The translations under genes and the position numbers were made by a program. Below are positions 26,852 to 37,317 of a stretch of 64,000 bases of DNA, piece by piece. Under the pieces are notes generated by a model. It had not been told where the DNA came from and searched no databases. It was given only the letters and a program-made list of their open reading frames with translations. Source of the stretch: Lachnospiraceae bacterium. Its GTDB lineage: Bacteria; Bacillota; Clostridia; Lachnospirales; Lachnospiraceae. The stretch is from the NCBI GenBank assembly GCA_024403455.1, contig JAKSRR010000012.1:1-64000 (forward strand). Direction: 5' to 3'. Numbering within the stretch: the stretch's first letter is position 1; every line of letters starts with the position of its first letter.

Positions 26852-28237
26852 ATGAAGCATAAAGACGTCGCTAGACGCGTATTCATCTTAATCATGTCTA
26901 CCATCAGCCTGCTTTTGCAGGCCGGTTTTTTTGGCTTTGTCTGGTTCAAATATTATAAACCTATGGTGAATGGTATCTTCTGGATTAAGGGTGACATCTT
27001 AATCATTGCGATTTATTTTGTTCTACTCTTTTTCTTCTCACGAATGTATGGCGGTATGCGGATTGGTTATCTAAAAGCTTGGGAAGTTTTCTTTTCCCAA
27101 ACCATCTCTACGTTAGGTGGTAATCTTCTGATTTATGCCGTTATTTCTCTGATGAGTGCAAAGTTAGTGCCGGCGCCGTATATTTTATTAATGAGCGTAG
27201 CGGATCTTGCATGGATTGCTTTATGGGTGGTGATTGCCAATGGTCTGTATGCAAAGTTTTTCTCCGCCAGAAAGCTTTTACTAGTTACGGGCAAGCGTTC
27301 TCCAGAGGATATTTTAGGAAAGTTTGCCTCTCGTCCCGATAAGTATAATATCCAGAAAACCATGCGTATGGAGGAAGGATATGATGTCATATGCCAGGAA
27401 ATCCTGCAGGCGTATGATGGCGTTATTCTTTGGGATATCAGTGCTAAGGACCGTAACAAACTATTAAAGTTCTGCTATGGGCAGTCTATTCGTGTGTATC
27501 TGATGCCCAAAATTCACGATGTATTAACCAAGGGTGCGGAGGAAATGCATATTTTTGATACGCCCATGTATTTGGTGCGGGAGACAGCCCTTACCTTTGA
27601 AGAGAGAATGATTAAACGCTGTATCGATATTATTTGCAGCATTCTTCTTTTGGTGATTGCGTCTCCGTTTATGCTGATCACTGCGCTTCTGATTAAGCTT
27701 TACGACAAAGGCCCCGTACTTTATAAGCAGGTACGAGTTACCAGAGGGAATAAAGAGTTTAAGATTATGAAGTTCAGAAGTATGCGTGTGGATGCGGAGA
27801 AGGACGGAAAAGCCAGACTTGCCAGCAAAAACGACAGTCGAATTACGCCCATTGGTAAGTTCATCCGTGCCTGCCGTATTGATGAACTTCCACAGCTGTT
27901 AAATATTCTGAAGGGGGAAATGAGCTTCGTAGGTCCCAGACCAGAGCGCCCGGAAATCATTAAGCAGTATGAAGAAAACATGCCAGAGTTTGCCTTTAGA
28001 ACCAAGGTAAAGGCAGGTCTTTGCGGTTATGCCCAGGTGTATGGCAAGTACAATACGACACCCTATGATAAGCTTAAACTGGATCTTACCTATATTGAGA
28101 ACTACTCTGTATGGCTAGATTTAAAACTCATGCTGTTAACCTTTAAGACGGTTCTGACGCCAGAAAGTACAGAAGGTGTTTCAGAGAACCAGACCACGGC
28201 CCTTGTAGAAGAGGCAGAAGAGAAGGAACAGGGATAA
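26852..28237 (+). CDS. Polyprenyl-phosphate sugar-1-phosphate transferase
   Basis: 461 residues. Four N-terminal hydrophobic helices (about 8-140) and a central Rossmann-like part precede a membrane re-entrant helix and the bacterial sugar transferase domain. The domain shows KRCIDIICSILLLVIASPF, KIMKFRSMRVDAE, RACRIDELPQLLNILKGEMS, FVGPRPERPE and KAGLCGYAQV. This enzyme starts synthesis of the repeat unit by loading the first sugar phosphate on undecaprenyl phosphate. The stop codon overlaps the next ATG (TAATG). Confidence 0.93.
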   Translation: MKHKDVARRVFILIMSTISLLLQAGFFGFVWFKYYKPMVNGIFWIKGDILIIAIYFVLLFFFSRMYGGMRIGYLKAWEVFFSQTISTLGGNLLIYAVISLMSAKLVPAPYILLMSVADLAWIALWVVIANGLYAKFFSARKLLLVTGKRSPEDILGKFASRPDKYNIQKTMRMEEGYDVICQEILQAYDGVILWDISAKDRNKLLKFCYGQSIRVYLMPKIHDVLTKGAEEMHIFDTPMYLVRETALTFEERMIKRCIDIICSILLLVIASPFMLITALLIKLYDKGPVLYKQVRVTRGNKEFKIMKFRSMRVDAEKDGKARLASKNDSRITPIGKFIRACRIDELPQLLNILKGEMSFVGPRPERPEIIKQYEENMPEFAFRTKVKAGLCGYAQVYGKYNTTPYDKLKLDLTYIENYSVWLDLKLMLLTFKTVLTPESTEGVSENQTTALVEEAEEKEQG

Positions 28238-29043
28238 TGGCAAAAGAACGGATGGAATTACTAATTTCCGCTTTAAATGCAGAGCCGGAAGAACTTCTGA
28301 AACGGATGAAGGTAGCTTCGGATGCTGTTTTAATCAACCAGTGCGGTCGTAATGATTATCGCGAGATTGCCCTTGGTGAGTATACGGTAAAAGTATATGA
28401 TTATGATGCAAGAGGTATTGGGTTATCCAGGAATGCAGCAATGGTGCGAGCTACGGCGGATATCGTTCTTTTTGCAGACGATGACATCGCTTATGATGCA
28501 GGGTATCAGGAGAAAGTCCTGCAGGCTTTTGAAAGTCACCCGGAAGCAGATGTCATTTTTTTTAATTTTAGAATTGAGGAAAGCCGGGCGACATTTCACA
28601 TTGAGAAAGAAGAAAAAGTAGGAAAGCGGAATTGTGGCCGCTACGGGGCAACCGTGGCAGCTGCCAGAATTGCATCCATTCGTAAAGCGGGGATTCAGTT
28701 TTCTTTATACTTTGGCGGCGGTGCACCTTATAGTGCCGGGGAAGACAGCCTATTTTTTATGGACTGTGCAAAGAAAGGCCTCAAAATGGTAGCAGTACCC
28801 GTGACGTTAGGAGAAGAGGTGGTTCGGGAATCTACCTGGTTTAAGGGATATACCGAAAAATTCTTCTTTGACAGGGGTGTTTTATATGCCTTTCTTTATG
28901 GAAAATTGGCATGGCCCCTTTCCATTCGGTTTATCCTGAAAAAGAAACAGAAAATGTGTCAGGAAGTGGCTCCGCAAAAAGCATTAAAGCTTATGAAAAA
29001 GGGAATTAGAGAAGGCAGAGCCCTGAAAAAAGGAAAAGTATAA
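28237..29043 (+). CDS. Glycosyltransferase-like protein (GT-A fold)
   Basis: 268 residues. It has the pattern of a family 2 enzyme with an unusual start: MELLISALN, then LSRNAAMVRATADIVLFADDDI with a DDD metal motif, and GEDSLFFMDCAKKG. The C-terminus is basic and membrane-near (KKKQKMC). The start codon overlaps the upstream stop. Likely adds a sugar in the repeat unit; specificity unknown. Confidence 0.75.
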   Translation: MAKERMELLISALNAEPEELLKRMKVASDAVLINQCGRNDYREIALGEYTVKVYDYDARGIGLSRNAAMVRATADIVLFADDDIAYDAGYQEKVLQAFESHPEADVIFFNFRIEESRATFHIEKEEKVGKRNCGRYGATVAAARIASIRKAGIQFSLYFGGGAPYSAGEDSLFFMDCAKKGLKMVAVPVTLGEEVVRESTWFKGYTEKFFFDRGVLYAFLYGKLAWPLSIRFILKKKQKMCQEVAPQKALKLMKKGIREGRALKKGKV

Positions 29044-29057
29044 GGCGAGACAAAGGG

Positions 29058-29834
29058 ATGTTGTTTTCCATTTTGGTGGTTTCATTAAACCCCGGTATAA
29101 AACTGAAAGAAACCGTAGAGTCTGTGCTGTGTCAAAGTTTTGGGGATTATGAGATTTTGATTAAAGATGGCTTATCTACGGATGGTTGTCTTGAACAAAT
29201 TCCAGCAGATGATCGGATTAGGATTCTGAAGCAGAAAGATACTTCCATCTACGACGCTATGAATCAGGCAGTGGAAGCGGCGAAGGGAGAGTACTTCCTG
29301 TTTTTGAACTGCGGTGATCTTTTGTATGATGAGACGGTACTTCATAAGGTGGCGGCAGCAGTAGATGGCAAAGGGGTAGATATCCTATATGGGGATTTGG
29401 AAAGAAGAGATGTACCGGGACGGATTACAGCACCTTCGGAAATCACAGATTTTGTATGCTATAGAAACATTCCCTGCCATCAGGTTTGTTTTTATAAGCG
29501 CAGTATGTTTGCTGAGAGAGCATACGATATAAATTATCCAGTACGGGCTGATTACGAACATTTCCTGTATTGTAAGTATAAGAAAAATGCAAAGTTTTAT
29601 TATCTGCCGGAAATTATCAGTAAATATGAGGGCGGCGGTTTTTCAGAAAATAAGGAGCAGATGAAACAGTCTGCAAAGGAACACAAAGCGATAACCAAAA
29701 AGTATCTTGGGAAAAAAGCAGGGAAGTATCGACTGATTATGATTTTAACCCTGCAGCCACTACGGGCAAAGATAGCAGGCAGTAAACATTTTTCTAAGAC
29801 CTACCAGAAATTAAAAGGTACTGTACAAAAGTAA
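29058..29834 (+). CDS. Family 2 glycosyltransferase
   Basis: 258 residues. Motifs FSILVVSLNPGIKLKETVE, YEILIKDGLSTDG, DTSIYDAMNQAVEAAKGEYFLFLNCGD and ILYGDLE match the WcaA-like branch of GT2. It lies 14 bases after the preceding glycosyltransferase gene and 15 before the next, as part of one run. Confidence 0.9.
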   Translation: MLFSILVVSLNPGIKLKETVESVLCQSFGDYEILIKDGLSTDGCLEQIPADDRIRILKQKDTSIYDAMNQAVEAAKGEYFLFLNCGDLLYDETVLHKVAAAVDGKGVDILYGDLERRDVPGRITAPSEITDFVCYRNIPCHQVCFYKRSMFAERAYDINYPVRADYEHFLYCKYKKNAKFYYLPEIISKYEGGGFSENKEQMKQSAKEHKAITKKYLGKKAGKYRLIMILTLQPLRAKIAGSKHFSKTYQKLKGTVQK

Positions 29835-29849
29835 AGCAAGGAGTAACGA

Positions 29850-31115
29850 ATGCGGGTATTGTGGGTTTGCAATTTCATACCACCGATTTTGGCGCAGAGT
29901 CTTTCTCTAAAAGCAGGAAACAAAGAAGGCTGGGTTACCGGCATGATGAGTACGCTGCTTCGGGAGGAAGAGGTAACTCTTGGTGTGACCTTTCCAGTAA
30001 GCAAGGAAACGAACCTTTCAGGACAGCGGGATGGAATCTTTTACTATGGATTTCACGAAGATAATATGAAGGCTGATGTATATGACCAGAATCTGGAGGC
30101 GGAGCTGGGATATATCTGCGAGAATTTTTCGCCGGATGTGATTCATGTGTTTGGTACCGAGTATCCCCATACATTAGCATTGTTAAAACAAAAAGAGTGG
30201 AGAAAAAGGACGTTGGTACACCTGCAGGGGTTAATGATTCCCTGTACGGAGGTATATGAAGCAGGCCTGCCGAAGGAAGTGGTGGAGCGGGCAACGTTTC
30301 GGGATGTCCTAAAAAGGGATGCTATTTGGCAGCAGAAAGAGAAGTTTCGGGCCAGAGGAAAGAATGAAACAGCAGCCTTAAAGCTTGCTATGTATGTTGC
30401 TGGCAGAACGGAGTTTGACAAGCAGTATGTGGAAAGTGTAAATCCAGATGCTGTGTACTATATGCTGAATGAAACCCTTCGCCCTACCTTCTATGGACCG
30501 GTCTGGAAGCGGGAAAATGCAGTGAAGCATCGAATCTTCGCATCCCAGGGAAATTATCCGCTGAAAGGGGTTCATTTCCTTCTGGAAGCTATGCCAATGA
30601 TATTACAATCGTATCCAGATGCTACCCTAACCATTGCCGGGGATAAGATCACGGCTTATGGCACACTGAAAGAAAAACTCAAGATTTCGTCCTATGGAAA
30701 GTATTTAAGGGAACTGATTGTGAAGAATCATTTAGAAGAGGCAGTTACCTTTACCGGGAATATCAATGGCAAGAAAATGCTACAAGAATACCTGTCATCA
30801 GAGGCATTTGTCCTTACCTCTGTTTTGGAGAATTCTCCGAATTCCTTGGGCGAAGCTATGATTCTCGGAATGCCTATTGTCTCAACAAATGTAGGCGGCG
30901 TTCCTTCTTTAGCGGAGGATGAGAAAGAAGTTCTTCTCTGTGAGAAAGAAAATGCACAGGCAATAGCAGATAAAATTCGTATATTATTTGCGAATCCAGA
31001 GGAAGCGGATGAGCGTGGCAGAAATGCCAGAAGCAGGGCCATGCGCACCCATGATGCTATGGCGAATTATAAGATGCTGCACTGGATTTATGAAAGTATT
31101 ATGAGTGACTTGTAA
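29850..31115 (+). CDS. Family 4 glycosyltransferase (GT-B fold)
   Basis: 421 residues. The N-terminal half has a Rossmann-like start (VLWVCNFIPP). The C-terminal half carries the group 1 transferase signature: FASQGNYPLKGVHFLLEAMP, TLTIAGDKI, VTFTGNINGKKMLQEYLSS and ENSPNSLGEAMILGMPIVST, where the EX7E motif sits. AAGGAG precedes the ATG. About 90 bases of AT-rich sequence with promoter-like boxes follow before the next gene. Confidence 0.9.
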   Translation: MRVLWVCNFIPPILAQSLSLKAGNKEGWVTGMMSTLLREEEVTLGVTFPVSKETNLSGQRDGIFYYGFHEDNMKADVYDQNLEAELGYICENFSPDVIHVFGTEYPHTLALLKQKEWRKRTLVHLQGLMIPCTEVYEAGLPKEVVERATFRDVLKRDAIWQQKEKFRARGKNETAALKLAMYVAGRTEFDKQYVESVNPDAVYYMLNETLRPTFYGPVWKRENAVKHRIFASQGNYPLKGVHFLLEAMPMILQSYPDATLTIAGDKITAYGTLKEKLKISSYGKYLRELIVKNHLEEAVTFTGNINGKKMLQEYLSSEAFVLTSVLENSPNSLGEAMILGMPIVSTNVGGVPSLAEDEKEVLLCEKENAQAIADKIRILFANPEEADERGRNARSRAMRTHDAMANYKMLHWIYESIMSDL

Positions 31116-31158
31116 GATGCTTTACGTATAACAAAATATATAAAAACATACAGTTTAG

Positions 31159-31185
31159 TTTACATAATTTTGAATATTATATAAT
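31159..31185 (+). promoter_or_regulatory. Possible promoter upstream of the paired GT genes
   Basis: TTTACA (31159-31164) and TATAAT (31180-31185) are 15 bases apart, short of the ideal 17, in a very AT-rich gap. Confidence 0.45.
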
Positions 31186-31205
31186 AAACGTATATAAGAG
31201 GCTTT

Positions 31206-32381
31206 ATGAAAATTGCTTTTATTTCCAATTATCTTACGCCGCATCAGGCACCTTTCTGTGAGACTATGGTGAAACAATTAGGGGATGATTTTTCTTTTAT
31301 TGCATCCATGAAAATGGAAGAAGAAAGAAAAAATATGGGCTGGGGGCTAAAACTCCAGGGGCTATCTTATTTTCATGAATATGATGAAGATCCTGAAAAA
31401 GCAGAAAATCTATTGATGGAGGCAGATGTAGCTATCTGTGGAGATGCTCCTTATCGCCTTTTTGAGAAACGGCTAAAAGCTGGCAAACCAACGCTTCGGT
31501 ATTACGAGAGGCTTTTTAAGAAAGATTTATGGCGTGTTGTAAATCCTAAGACCCGAATGCGTTATAAAGCGCAGCATGGTGTTTATAAAGATGCACCAGT
31601 ATATTTATTATGCGCTGGTGGATATGTGCCGGATGATTTTGCAAAATTTGGCGCTTATAAAGGGAAGACCATCAAGTGGGGCTATTTCCCTTATTTTGAT
31701 AAAACGCCCTTGGCCGAGCTCATGGAGATGAAGCAGCCAGGCTCCATTTTGTGGACGGGAAGAATGCTTTCCTGGAAGCATCCGGAGGAAGCGGTTTATG
31801 CCATGATGCTTCTGAAGGACCATATTGAAGGGATTCATCTAACCATGATTGGGGAAGGCGAGCAGCGTCCTCTTGTTGAGAAATTGATTAAAGAGCATGG
31901 CTTAGAGGATTGTGTAACGCTTCTTCCGTTTATGAAGCCGAAGGAAGTAAGGGAATATATGAAGAGGAGTGAGATTTATCTCATGACCAGCGATAGGCAG
32001 GAAGGCTGGGGCGCAGTTATGAATGAGGCAATGAACAGTGGATGCGCTGTGGTTGCTTCTCATATGGCTGGGGCAACGCCCTATTTGATTCCGGACGATG
32101 GATTAAATGGCTATGTCTATTCCTCCAGAGAAATCGGAGAACTCACCAACGCTATCTACGATTTGCTTCTGGAAGGTGATAAAAGAAAGAATATGGCAGA
32201 ACGTGCTTATGAAAGTATTGCGGCATACTGGAATGCAGAGGAAGCATCCCTTCGCATGATTGACTTTTGCGAGGGACTCCTGAAAGGAGAGGAACGCTAT
32301 TATTCTGGTGGTCCTATGTCTAGAGCAGAAAACTTAAAGATGACAAAACGATTCGAAGGAATGTGGGTGGAAAAGGAATAA
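31206..32381 (+). CDS. Family 4 glycosyltransferase, tandem paralogue 1
   Basis: 391 residues, GT-B fold: IAFISNYLTPHQAPFCETM at the start, and in the C-terminal half ILWTGRMLSWKHPEEAV, LTMIGEGEQRP, VTLLPFMKPKEVREYM, and EGWGAVMNEAMNSGCAVVAS. It is clearly homologous to the next gene along its whole length (shared NMGWG/KMGWG, YLLCAG, KWGYFP, LMTSD/FMTSD). The stop overlaps the start of that gene. Confidence 0.9.
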   Translation: MKIAFISNYLTPHQAPFCETMVKQLGDDFSFIASMKMEEERKNMGWGLKLQGLSYFHEYDEDPEKAENLLMEADVAICGDAPYRLFEKRLKAGKPTLRYYERLFKKDLWRVVNPKTRMRYKAQHGVYKDAPVYLLCAGGYVPDDFAKFGAYKGKTIKWGYFPYFDKTPLAELMEMKQPGSILWTGRMLSWKHPEEAVYAMMLLKDHIEGIHLTMIGEGEQRPLVEKLIKEHGLEDCVTLLPFMKPKEVREYMKRSEIYLMTSDRQEGWGAVMNEAMNSGCAVVASHMAGATPYLIPDDGLNGYVYSSREIGELTNAIYDLLLEGDKRKNMAERAYESIAAYWNAEEASLRMIDFCEGLLKGEERYYSGGPMSRAENLKMTKRFEGMWVEKE

Positions 32382-33625
32382 TGGTTGTATTTGTATCCAA
32401 TTATATCAATCATCATCAGCTTCCTTTTTGTAAGGCTATGCTCCAAGAAACCGGTGGCGATTTTGTTTTCGTGGAAACGGAGAAACTTTCAGAGGAGCGA
32501 GCAAAGATGGGGTGGGGCGTAACGGAGCCCCTTTCTTTTGTGAAGCAGTACCAGACAGAGAAGGCGGAGTGCGACAGACTTCTCATGGAAGCAGAGCATG
32601 TTATTTTTGGCGGTGCTGAAGATGAGGAGATGATTCAGCCAAGACTTCTTGCTGGAAAACCAACCATTCGCTATTCGGAAAGATTATATAAAGAGGGACA
32701 GTGGAAGTTTATTTCCCCCAAGGGACTAAAACAAAAGTATCACGATCATGGACGCTTCCGAAAGAACCCGGCATATCTTTTATGTGCAGGCGCATTTGTG
32801 GCAGGGGATTATTCTTTGGTGCGTGCCTATCCTGGGAAAAAGTTTAAATGGGGGTATTTTCCAGAAGTCATCCATTATGACGACCTATGGGCAGAAAAGC
32901 AAAAAAACAGGGAAGCGGTCCTACAGGAATATGGGATTGCGCTATCGAAAGAGCAGCCACTGCTTTTATGGACGGGGCGGCAGATTGATTGGAAGCATCC
33001 AGAGCAGGTGTTATATCTTGCCAGTATGCTGCGGGATGATGAGGTACCATTTCATTTAATTATGGTAGGAGATGGAGAAGAACACGAGAAACTTCTGCAT
33101 TTTGCGGAAAAGGAAAAATTGGAAAAACAGGTTACCTTTCTTCCTTTTATGAAACCAGAAGAAGTGCGAAGGTTAATGTTAGCCGCAGATTTTTACTTTA
33201 TGACCAGTGACGCAAGGGAAGGCTGGGGCGCTGTAGTTAATGAAGCGATGAACAGCGGATGTGTTACGGTAGGCGGAAGTACGGTTGGTGCTGTCCCCTA
33301 CCTAATTCATGATCAGATTACAGGGATTGTATATGATGGAAAGAAACCGGACACCATGTCCCTAGTGTTAGTGACTTCCAAGGTGTGGTCGGATGTAGCT
33401 GCCCGTAGAGAGATGGGAGAGAAGGCATATAGGACCATGCGGAAATATTGGAATCCAGAATATGCAGCCAGCGTATTAGTGAAATGGATGAATTCAGGCT
33501 ATGAAGAGATTCCAGAGAAAGGACCGTTATCTAGAGCCCCCAGACTGTGGCCAGGGGAAGGATTAGACTACACGAGGCGTCACATGCCGAAAGAAGAAAG
33601 AAGACTTAGAAAGAAAGCATTTTAA
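32381..33625 (+). CDS. Family 4 glycosyltransferase, tandem paralogue 2
   Basis: 414 residues, homologous to the preceding gene. VFVSNYINHHQLPFCKAM starts the N-domain; LLLWTGRQIDWKHPEQV, IMVGDGEEHEKLL, VTFLPFMKPEEVRRLM, and EGWGAVVNEAMNSGCVTVGG form the sugar-nucleotide binding half. The tandem pair probably arose by duplication and may add two similar residues in sequence. The ATG at 32381 overlaps the previous stop (TAATG); the longer frame from 32363 is unlikely. Confidence 0.9.
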   Translation: MVVFVSNYINHHQLPFCKAMLQETGGDFVFVETEKLSEERAKMGWGVTEPLSFVKQYQTEKAECDRLLMEAEHVIFGGAEDEEMIQPRLLAGKPTIRYSERLYKEGQWKFISPKGLKQKYHDHGRFRKNPAYLLCAGAFVAGDYSLVRAYPGKKFKWGYFPEVIHYDDLWAEKQKNREAVLQEYGIALSKEQPLLLWTGRQIDWKHPEQVLYLASMLRDDEVPFHLIMVGDGEEHEKLLHFAEKEKLEKQVTFLPFMKPEEVRRLMLAADFYFMTSDAREGWGAVVNEAMNSGCVTVGGSTVGAVPYLIHDQITGIVYDGKKPDTMSLVLVTSKVWSDVAARREMGEKAYRTMRKYWNPEYAASVLVKWMNSGYEEIPEKGPLSRAPRLWPGEGLDYTRRHMPKEERRLRKKAF

Positions 33626-33626
33626 A

Positions 33627-35366
33627 ATGTTTCAGAATTTAAAGAAACTGAAAAAAATCATGAGTAAAAAACAGAAGCGCCATATGACGGGGCTTGTTGT
33701 TATCATGTTTTTTGGCGCTGTTCTAGAAACAGTCAGTGTTTCCCTCATGCTTCCTTTGGTTAGTGCCATTATGCAACCGAGTATTCTGGAGGGGGAAGGC
33801 ATCTTTGCAAAGATAGCGGCCTTTCTTCATATCGAAAGCCGAACCACGTTCATCGTGGTTTCCCTGTTGGGACTCATCATCATGTTCATTCTGAAGGATG
33901 TATTTTTGTTCTGGCAGCATAAGCGAATTTATCGATTCGTGTATACCAATCAATTTGATACGGCAGGGAAACTGCTGCAGAACTATGTGCAGAAAGATTA
34001 TGAATACTATTTGCATGCGGACACAGCGGTGATACAGCGCTGCATTACCGTGGATATTGTGCACATGTATGCCATGGTGCTGGCCTATCTGCAGATGGCA
34101 TCAGAATTAATCGTTTTTGTCTGTCTGGGAATTGCCCTGCTTCTGGTAGATCCCTGGATGACACTAGTCTTAGTGGTGCTTTTGGCAGTGACTCTTCTTA
34201 TTATTAAGAATGTCATTAAACCTATTATGAATAAAAATGGTCGGGCAAACCAGGACTATGGTGCCAAAATGAACAGCTGGATTAGCCAGACCGTAAGTAG
34301 CATTAAGGAAGTTAAGGTAGGCGGAAAAGAAGCGTATTTTACGAGGGAATATATGCAGTGGGGCGAAGGCTATGTGAAGGCTATGGAGAACTATTGCATG
34401 TTTGCCAATACTCCAAAACTATTCATTGAAGCAGTATGTGTGACAGGAATGCTTCTATATATGATGATTCAGGTGCTTCGAGGCAATGATGTTTCCGTTA
34501 TGATTCCGGCCATATCGGCATTTGCGCTGGCTGCTGTAAGACTCATGCCTTCTGCCTCCAGAATTAATAATCAAATCACGCAGATTGCTTTCTGCGAGCC
34601 CTTCTTTAGAAATGTCAGCGACAATCTGCTGAAGGATGTGGAAGCAGGCAGCCAGGATGTAGAACATAATAAAGATGCGGGTGGAAGAATGCCCGTTAAA
34701 CAGGAAATTCGACTGGAGAATATTACGTACCGCTATCCGGGAACGGAGAAGGCGGTGCTGAATAATGTATCGCTAACCATTCCGGTTGGGGAGTCCATTG
34801 GTATCATTGGAGAATCTGGCGCAGGAAAAACGACGTTGGTAGACATTTTGCTTGGCCTATTAAAGCCGGAAGCGGGATGCATCTGTGTAGATGGGGAAGA
34901 TATTCAGGGGAATTATCCATCCTTTCTAAAGAATGTGGGATATATCCCGCAGATGATTGGTCTTTTGAACGATGATATAGTTCGGAATGTGGCTTTTGGG
35001 GTACCGAAGGAAGAAACTAGTGAGGAGCAGGTGAAGAAGGCGCTAGAGGAAGCTAGCCTGCTTGCTTTTGTGGAAGGCCTGCCCGGAGGATTACATGAAA
35101 ATATTGGTGAAAGAGGAATCCGGCTGTCAGGTGGACAGCGTCAGAGAATAGGAATTGCAAGGGCACTATATGGAGAACCGGAAGTGCTTATATTAGATGA
35201 AGCAACTTCTTCTCTCGATGGGGAAACGGAGCGCGCTGTTATGGAAGCGATGAACCATCTGCAGGGAAAGAAAACCATGATTATTATTGCACATCGCAGG
35301 GAAACCTTAGCAAGTTGTGATCATATATATCGTGTTGAACAGGGACAAATTGTGAAAGAAGTGTGA
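33627..35366 (+). CDS. ABC exporter, fused permease-ATPase (flippase-like)
   Basis: 579 residues. Six membrane helices (about 20-320) are followed by the ATPase: Walker A GIIGESGAGKTTLVD, signature RLSGGQRQRIGIARAL, Walker B VLILDEATSSLD and the H-loop IIIAHRR. The half-transporter form resembles PglK/MsbA-like flippases for lipid-linked sugars. With no Wzx or Wzy gene in the window, it is the best candidate for moving the lipid-linked repeat unit across the membrane. It ends the polysaccharide run. Confidence 0.9.
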   Translation: MFQNLKKLKKIMSKKQKRHMTGLVVIMFFGAVLETVSVSLMLPLVSAIMQPSILEGEGIFAKIAAFLHIESRTTFIVVSLLGLIIMFILKDVFLFWQHKRIYRFVYTNQFDTAGKLLQNYVQKDYEYYLHADTAVIQRCITVDIVHMYAMVLAYLQMASELIVFVCLGIALLLVDPWMTLVLVVLLAVTLLIIKNVIKPIMNKNGRANQDYGAKMNSWISQTVSSIKEVKVGGKEAYFTREYMQWGEGYVKAMENYCMFANTPKLFIEAVCVTGMLLYMMIQVLRGNDVSVMIPAISAFALAAVRLMPSASRINNQITQIAFCEPFFRNVSDNLLKDVEAGSQDVEHNKDAGGRMPVKQEIRLENITYRYPGTEKAVLNNVSLTIPVGESIGIIGESGAGKTTLVDILLGLLKPEAGCICVDGEDIQGNYPSFLKNVGYIPQMIGLLNDDIVRNVAFGVPKEETSEEQVKKALEEASLLAFVEGLPGGLHENIGERGIRLSGGQRQRIGIARALYGEPEVLILDEATSSLDGETERAVMEAMNHLQGKKTMIIIAHRRETLASCDHIYRVEQGQIVKEV

Positions 35367-35413
35367 AAAATAGTCCTATGAGTTAACATAATGAAAAAAG
35401 TGTACAAAAAATA

Positions 35414-35443
35414 TTGTGAAAAAAAGGATTTATGTGGTAAAAT
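35414..35443 (+). promoter_or_regulatory. Sigma-A-like promoter of the chemotaxis receptor gene
   Basis: TTGTGA (35414-35419), 18 bases, TAAAAT (35438-35443), in an AT-rich gap of 130 bases. A short GCGC...GCGC inverted pair lies in the leader. Confidence 0.6.
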
Positions 35444-35496
35444 TTTACAAATATGCGCATAAAGGGCGCTATTAACAAAAAGAAGAGAGGTTACCA

Positions 35497-37191
35497 ATGA
35501 AAAAGAAGAAAACGTTACCCCTATCGATTGTTATTATTATTGGTTGTTTAATATCCGTAATTTTAACAGAAGTAACAGCCCTCGTTGTTTCTCGCATGAA
35601 AACTAAGGAAATTGTTGAGGAAGAAGTAGTTAACGAGTTAAAGGCTTCCTGTGAGATGTTAAATGCCTTGGTGGAAAATTTTGAAGGTGAGTTTAACTTT
35701 GTTGCAAGTGAAGGACAGGCAGGAACGCTCTATAAAGGTGATACCAATTTATCTGAAGTTGAGGTTATGACGAGAGTAAAGAAGACTTCTAATATCGACT
35801 TCACTCTGTTCTATGGTAAGACACGTATCTATTCCACGATCTCCGGTGTTGTTGGAACCGACTGTTCCGATGAAGTAGAGCATAAGTGCTTAAAGGGTGG
35901 TCAGGAATATCCCGCTGTTGGTATTGAAATCGGTGGAGAACCTTATTGTGCATACTATACTCCATTAAGAAATGGAAATGAAATCATTGGTATGGTATTT
36001 GCTGGTTATCCTATGACCGATGTTAACAAGGAAGTTAACAGCTCTACCATGATTATTTTGGTAGGTGGTATTGTTGTATTAATCGTTATGATTATTGTCT
36101 TTGTCGTTGTTGGTGGAAGGATCTCCAAGAAGGCAAGACTTATCAACATGAGCCTTGCTGATTTAGCAGATGGATATGTAAATATTGAAATTGCTAATAA
36201 TCAGGTTATTGATGAGTTCTCTCAGGTAGCTGACAGCTCCGAAAAACTTCGTCAGAAGTTGTTAGAAATCGTAAAGGAAGTAAAGGAAACTGCAGGAGAC
36301 GTAACGACAACCGCAGGCTCCATGACAGAAATTCTTGCACAGTGTAAGGCATCTTCCAACGATATTACCGTTGCTGTAGATGAAATCGCACAGGGTGCAA
36401 CTGATATGGCACACAACACTGAGTCTACCGCAAACGATATGGGTGCCATCGGAGATGGTATCAACGCCATTGCTACCGGTACCGATTCTTCCAGATCCCT
36501 TTCTCAGGAAGTGGATCGTATGGCTAGCGACAGCAAGGAAATGCTTCGTCAGCTGATTAAGGCATCTCAGGAATCTTCCAAGAATGCAGATGCTGTTGCA
36601 GATGGTATTAACAAAATTGCACATGTTATCGAAGATGTACAGCGTGCAACTGCCTTAATCGATGGTATTGCATCCCAGACAAACTTACTTTCCTTAAATG
36701 CTTCTATCGAAGCTGCAAGAGCAGGTGAGGCTGGTAGAGGATTCGCAGTAGTAGCAGAGGAGATCAAGGGATTAGCAGAACAGTCTGCACAGCATGCTAC
36801 AGAGATTAACCGCATTGTCAGCGAGGTAACCACGCAGGCAAGCAACAACGCAGAACTTGCATCCTTAATCACTACCTCTATTGCAGAAGAACAGGTAACC
36901 TTAGACAAGGTAGTAGAGAGCTTTGAGAACATGTCTACCCAGTTAGGAACTGCAATCTCCGCAGTCAATGATGTAGATCGTGAAACGGTTGACTTAAACC
37001 AGAGAAAGATGGATGTTTTAGAGGCAGTAAGCAACCTTTCAGCAATCTCTGAAGAGAACGCGGCTTCTACAGAAGAAACTGCAGCTAGTGTTGAAATGTT
37101 ACAGAATAACATTGATCACTGTGCTGATGAAGCAACCAATCTCTCCGAGAAAGCAACCCGCTTAAGTGAGCTTCTGCAGTACTTCCACTAA
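35497..37191 (+). CDS. Methyl-accepting chemotaxis protein
   Basis: 564 residues. Membrane helix at about 8-30; periplasm-side sensor of Cache type (about 35-180: [42 protein letters not shown]); second membrane helix (about 188-208); HAMP-like linker; signalling coiled coil whose tip has [19 protein letters not shown] followed by [15 protein letters not shown]. It senses a small molecule outside and controls CheA. The Cache form is typical of receptors for organic acids or related metabolites, but the ligand is unknown. AGAGAGG precedes the ATG and a strong terminator follows. Confidence 0.95.
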   Translation: MKKKKTLPLSIVIIIGCLISVILTEVTALVVSRMKTKEIVEEEVVNELKASCEMLNALVENFEGEFNFVASEGQAGTLYKGDTNLSEVEVMTRVKKTSNIDFTLFYGKTRIYSTISGVVGTDCSDEVEHKCLKGGQEYPAVGIEIGGEPYCAYYTPLRNGNEIIGMVFAGYPMTDVNKEVNSSTMIILVGGIVVLIVMIIVFVVVGGRISKKARLINMSLADLADGYVNIEIANNQVIDEFSQVADSSEKLRQKLLEIVKEVKETAGDVTTTAGSMTEILAQCKASSNDITVAVDEIAQGATDMAHNTESTANDMGAIGDGINAIATGTDSSRSLSQEVDRMASDSKEMLRQLIKASQESSKNADAVADGINKIAHVIEDVQRATALIDGIASQTNLLSLNASIEAARAGEAGRGFAVVAEEIKGLAEQSAQHATEINRIVSEVTTQASNNAELASLITTSIAEEQVTLDKVVESFENMSTQLGTAISAVNDVDRETVDLNQRKMDVLEAVSNLSAISEENAASTEETAASVEMLQNNIDHCADEATNLSEKATRLSELLQYFH

Positions 37192-37214
37192 TTCATAAAA
37201 CAGGGTATATTGAA

Positions 37215-37245
37215 AGCCCCTCGTCCTATGGCGAGGGGCTTTTTT
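37215..37245 (+). terminator. Rho-independent terminator after the MCP gene
   Basis: AGCCCCTCG (37215-37223) pairs with CGAGGGGCT (37232-37240), followed by five further T. A TATAAT box at 37250-37255 directly after it probably begins the next transcription unit. Confidence 0.92.
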
Positions 37246-37317
37246 ATGGTATAATAAAAGGTGTGTGCGCTTATATTTTTAGGAGCGTAAATCTTACATA
37301 CCACAGGGTGAAATATA

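Noticed and set aside
36567-37112. 181-residue minus-strand reading frame
   Set aside because: It lies fully inside the chemotaxis receptor gene in the complementary frame and has no ribosome site; a shadow of biased codons.
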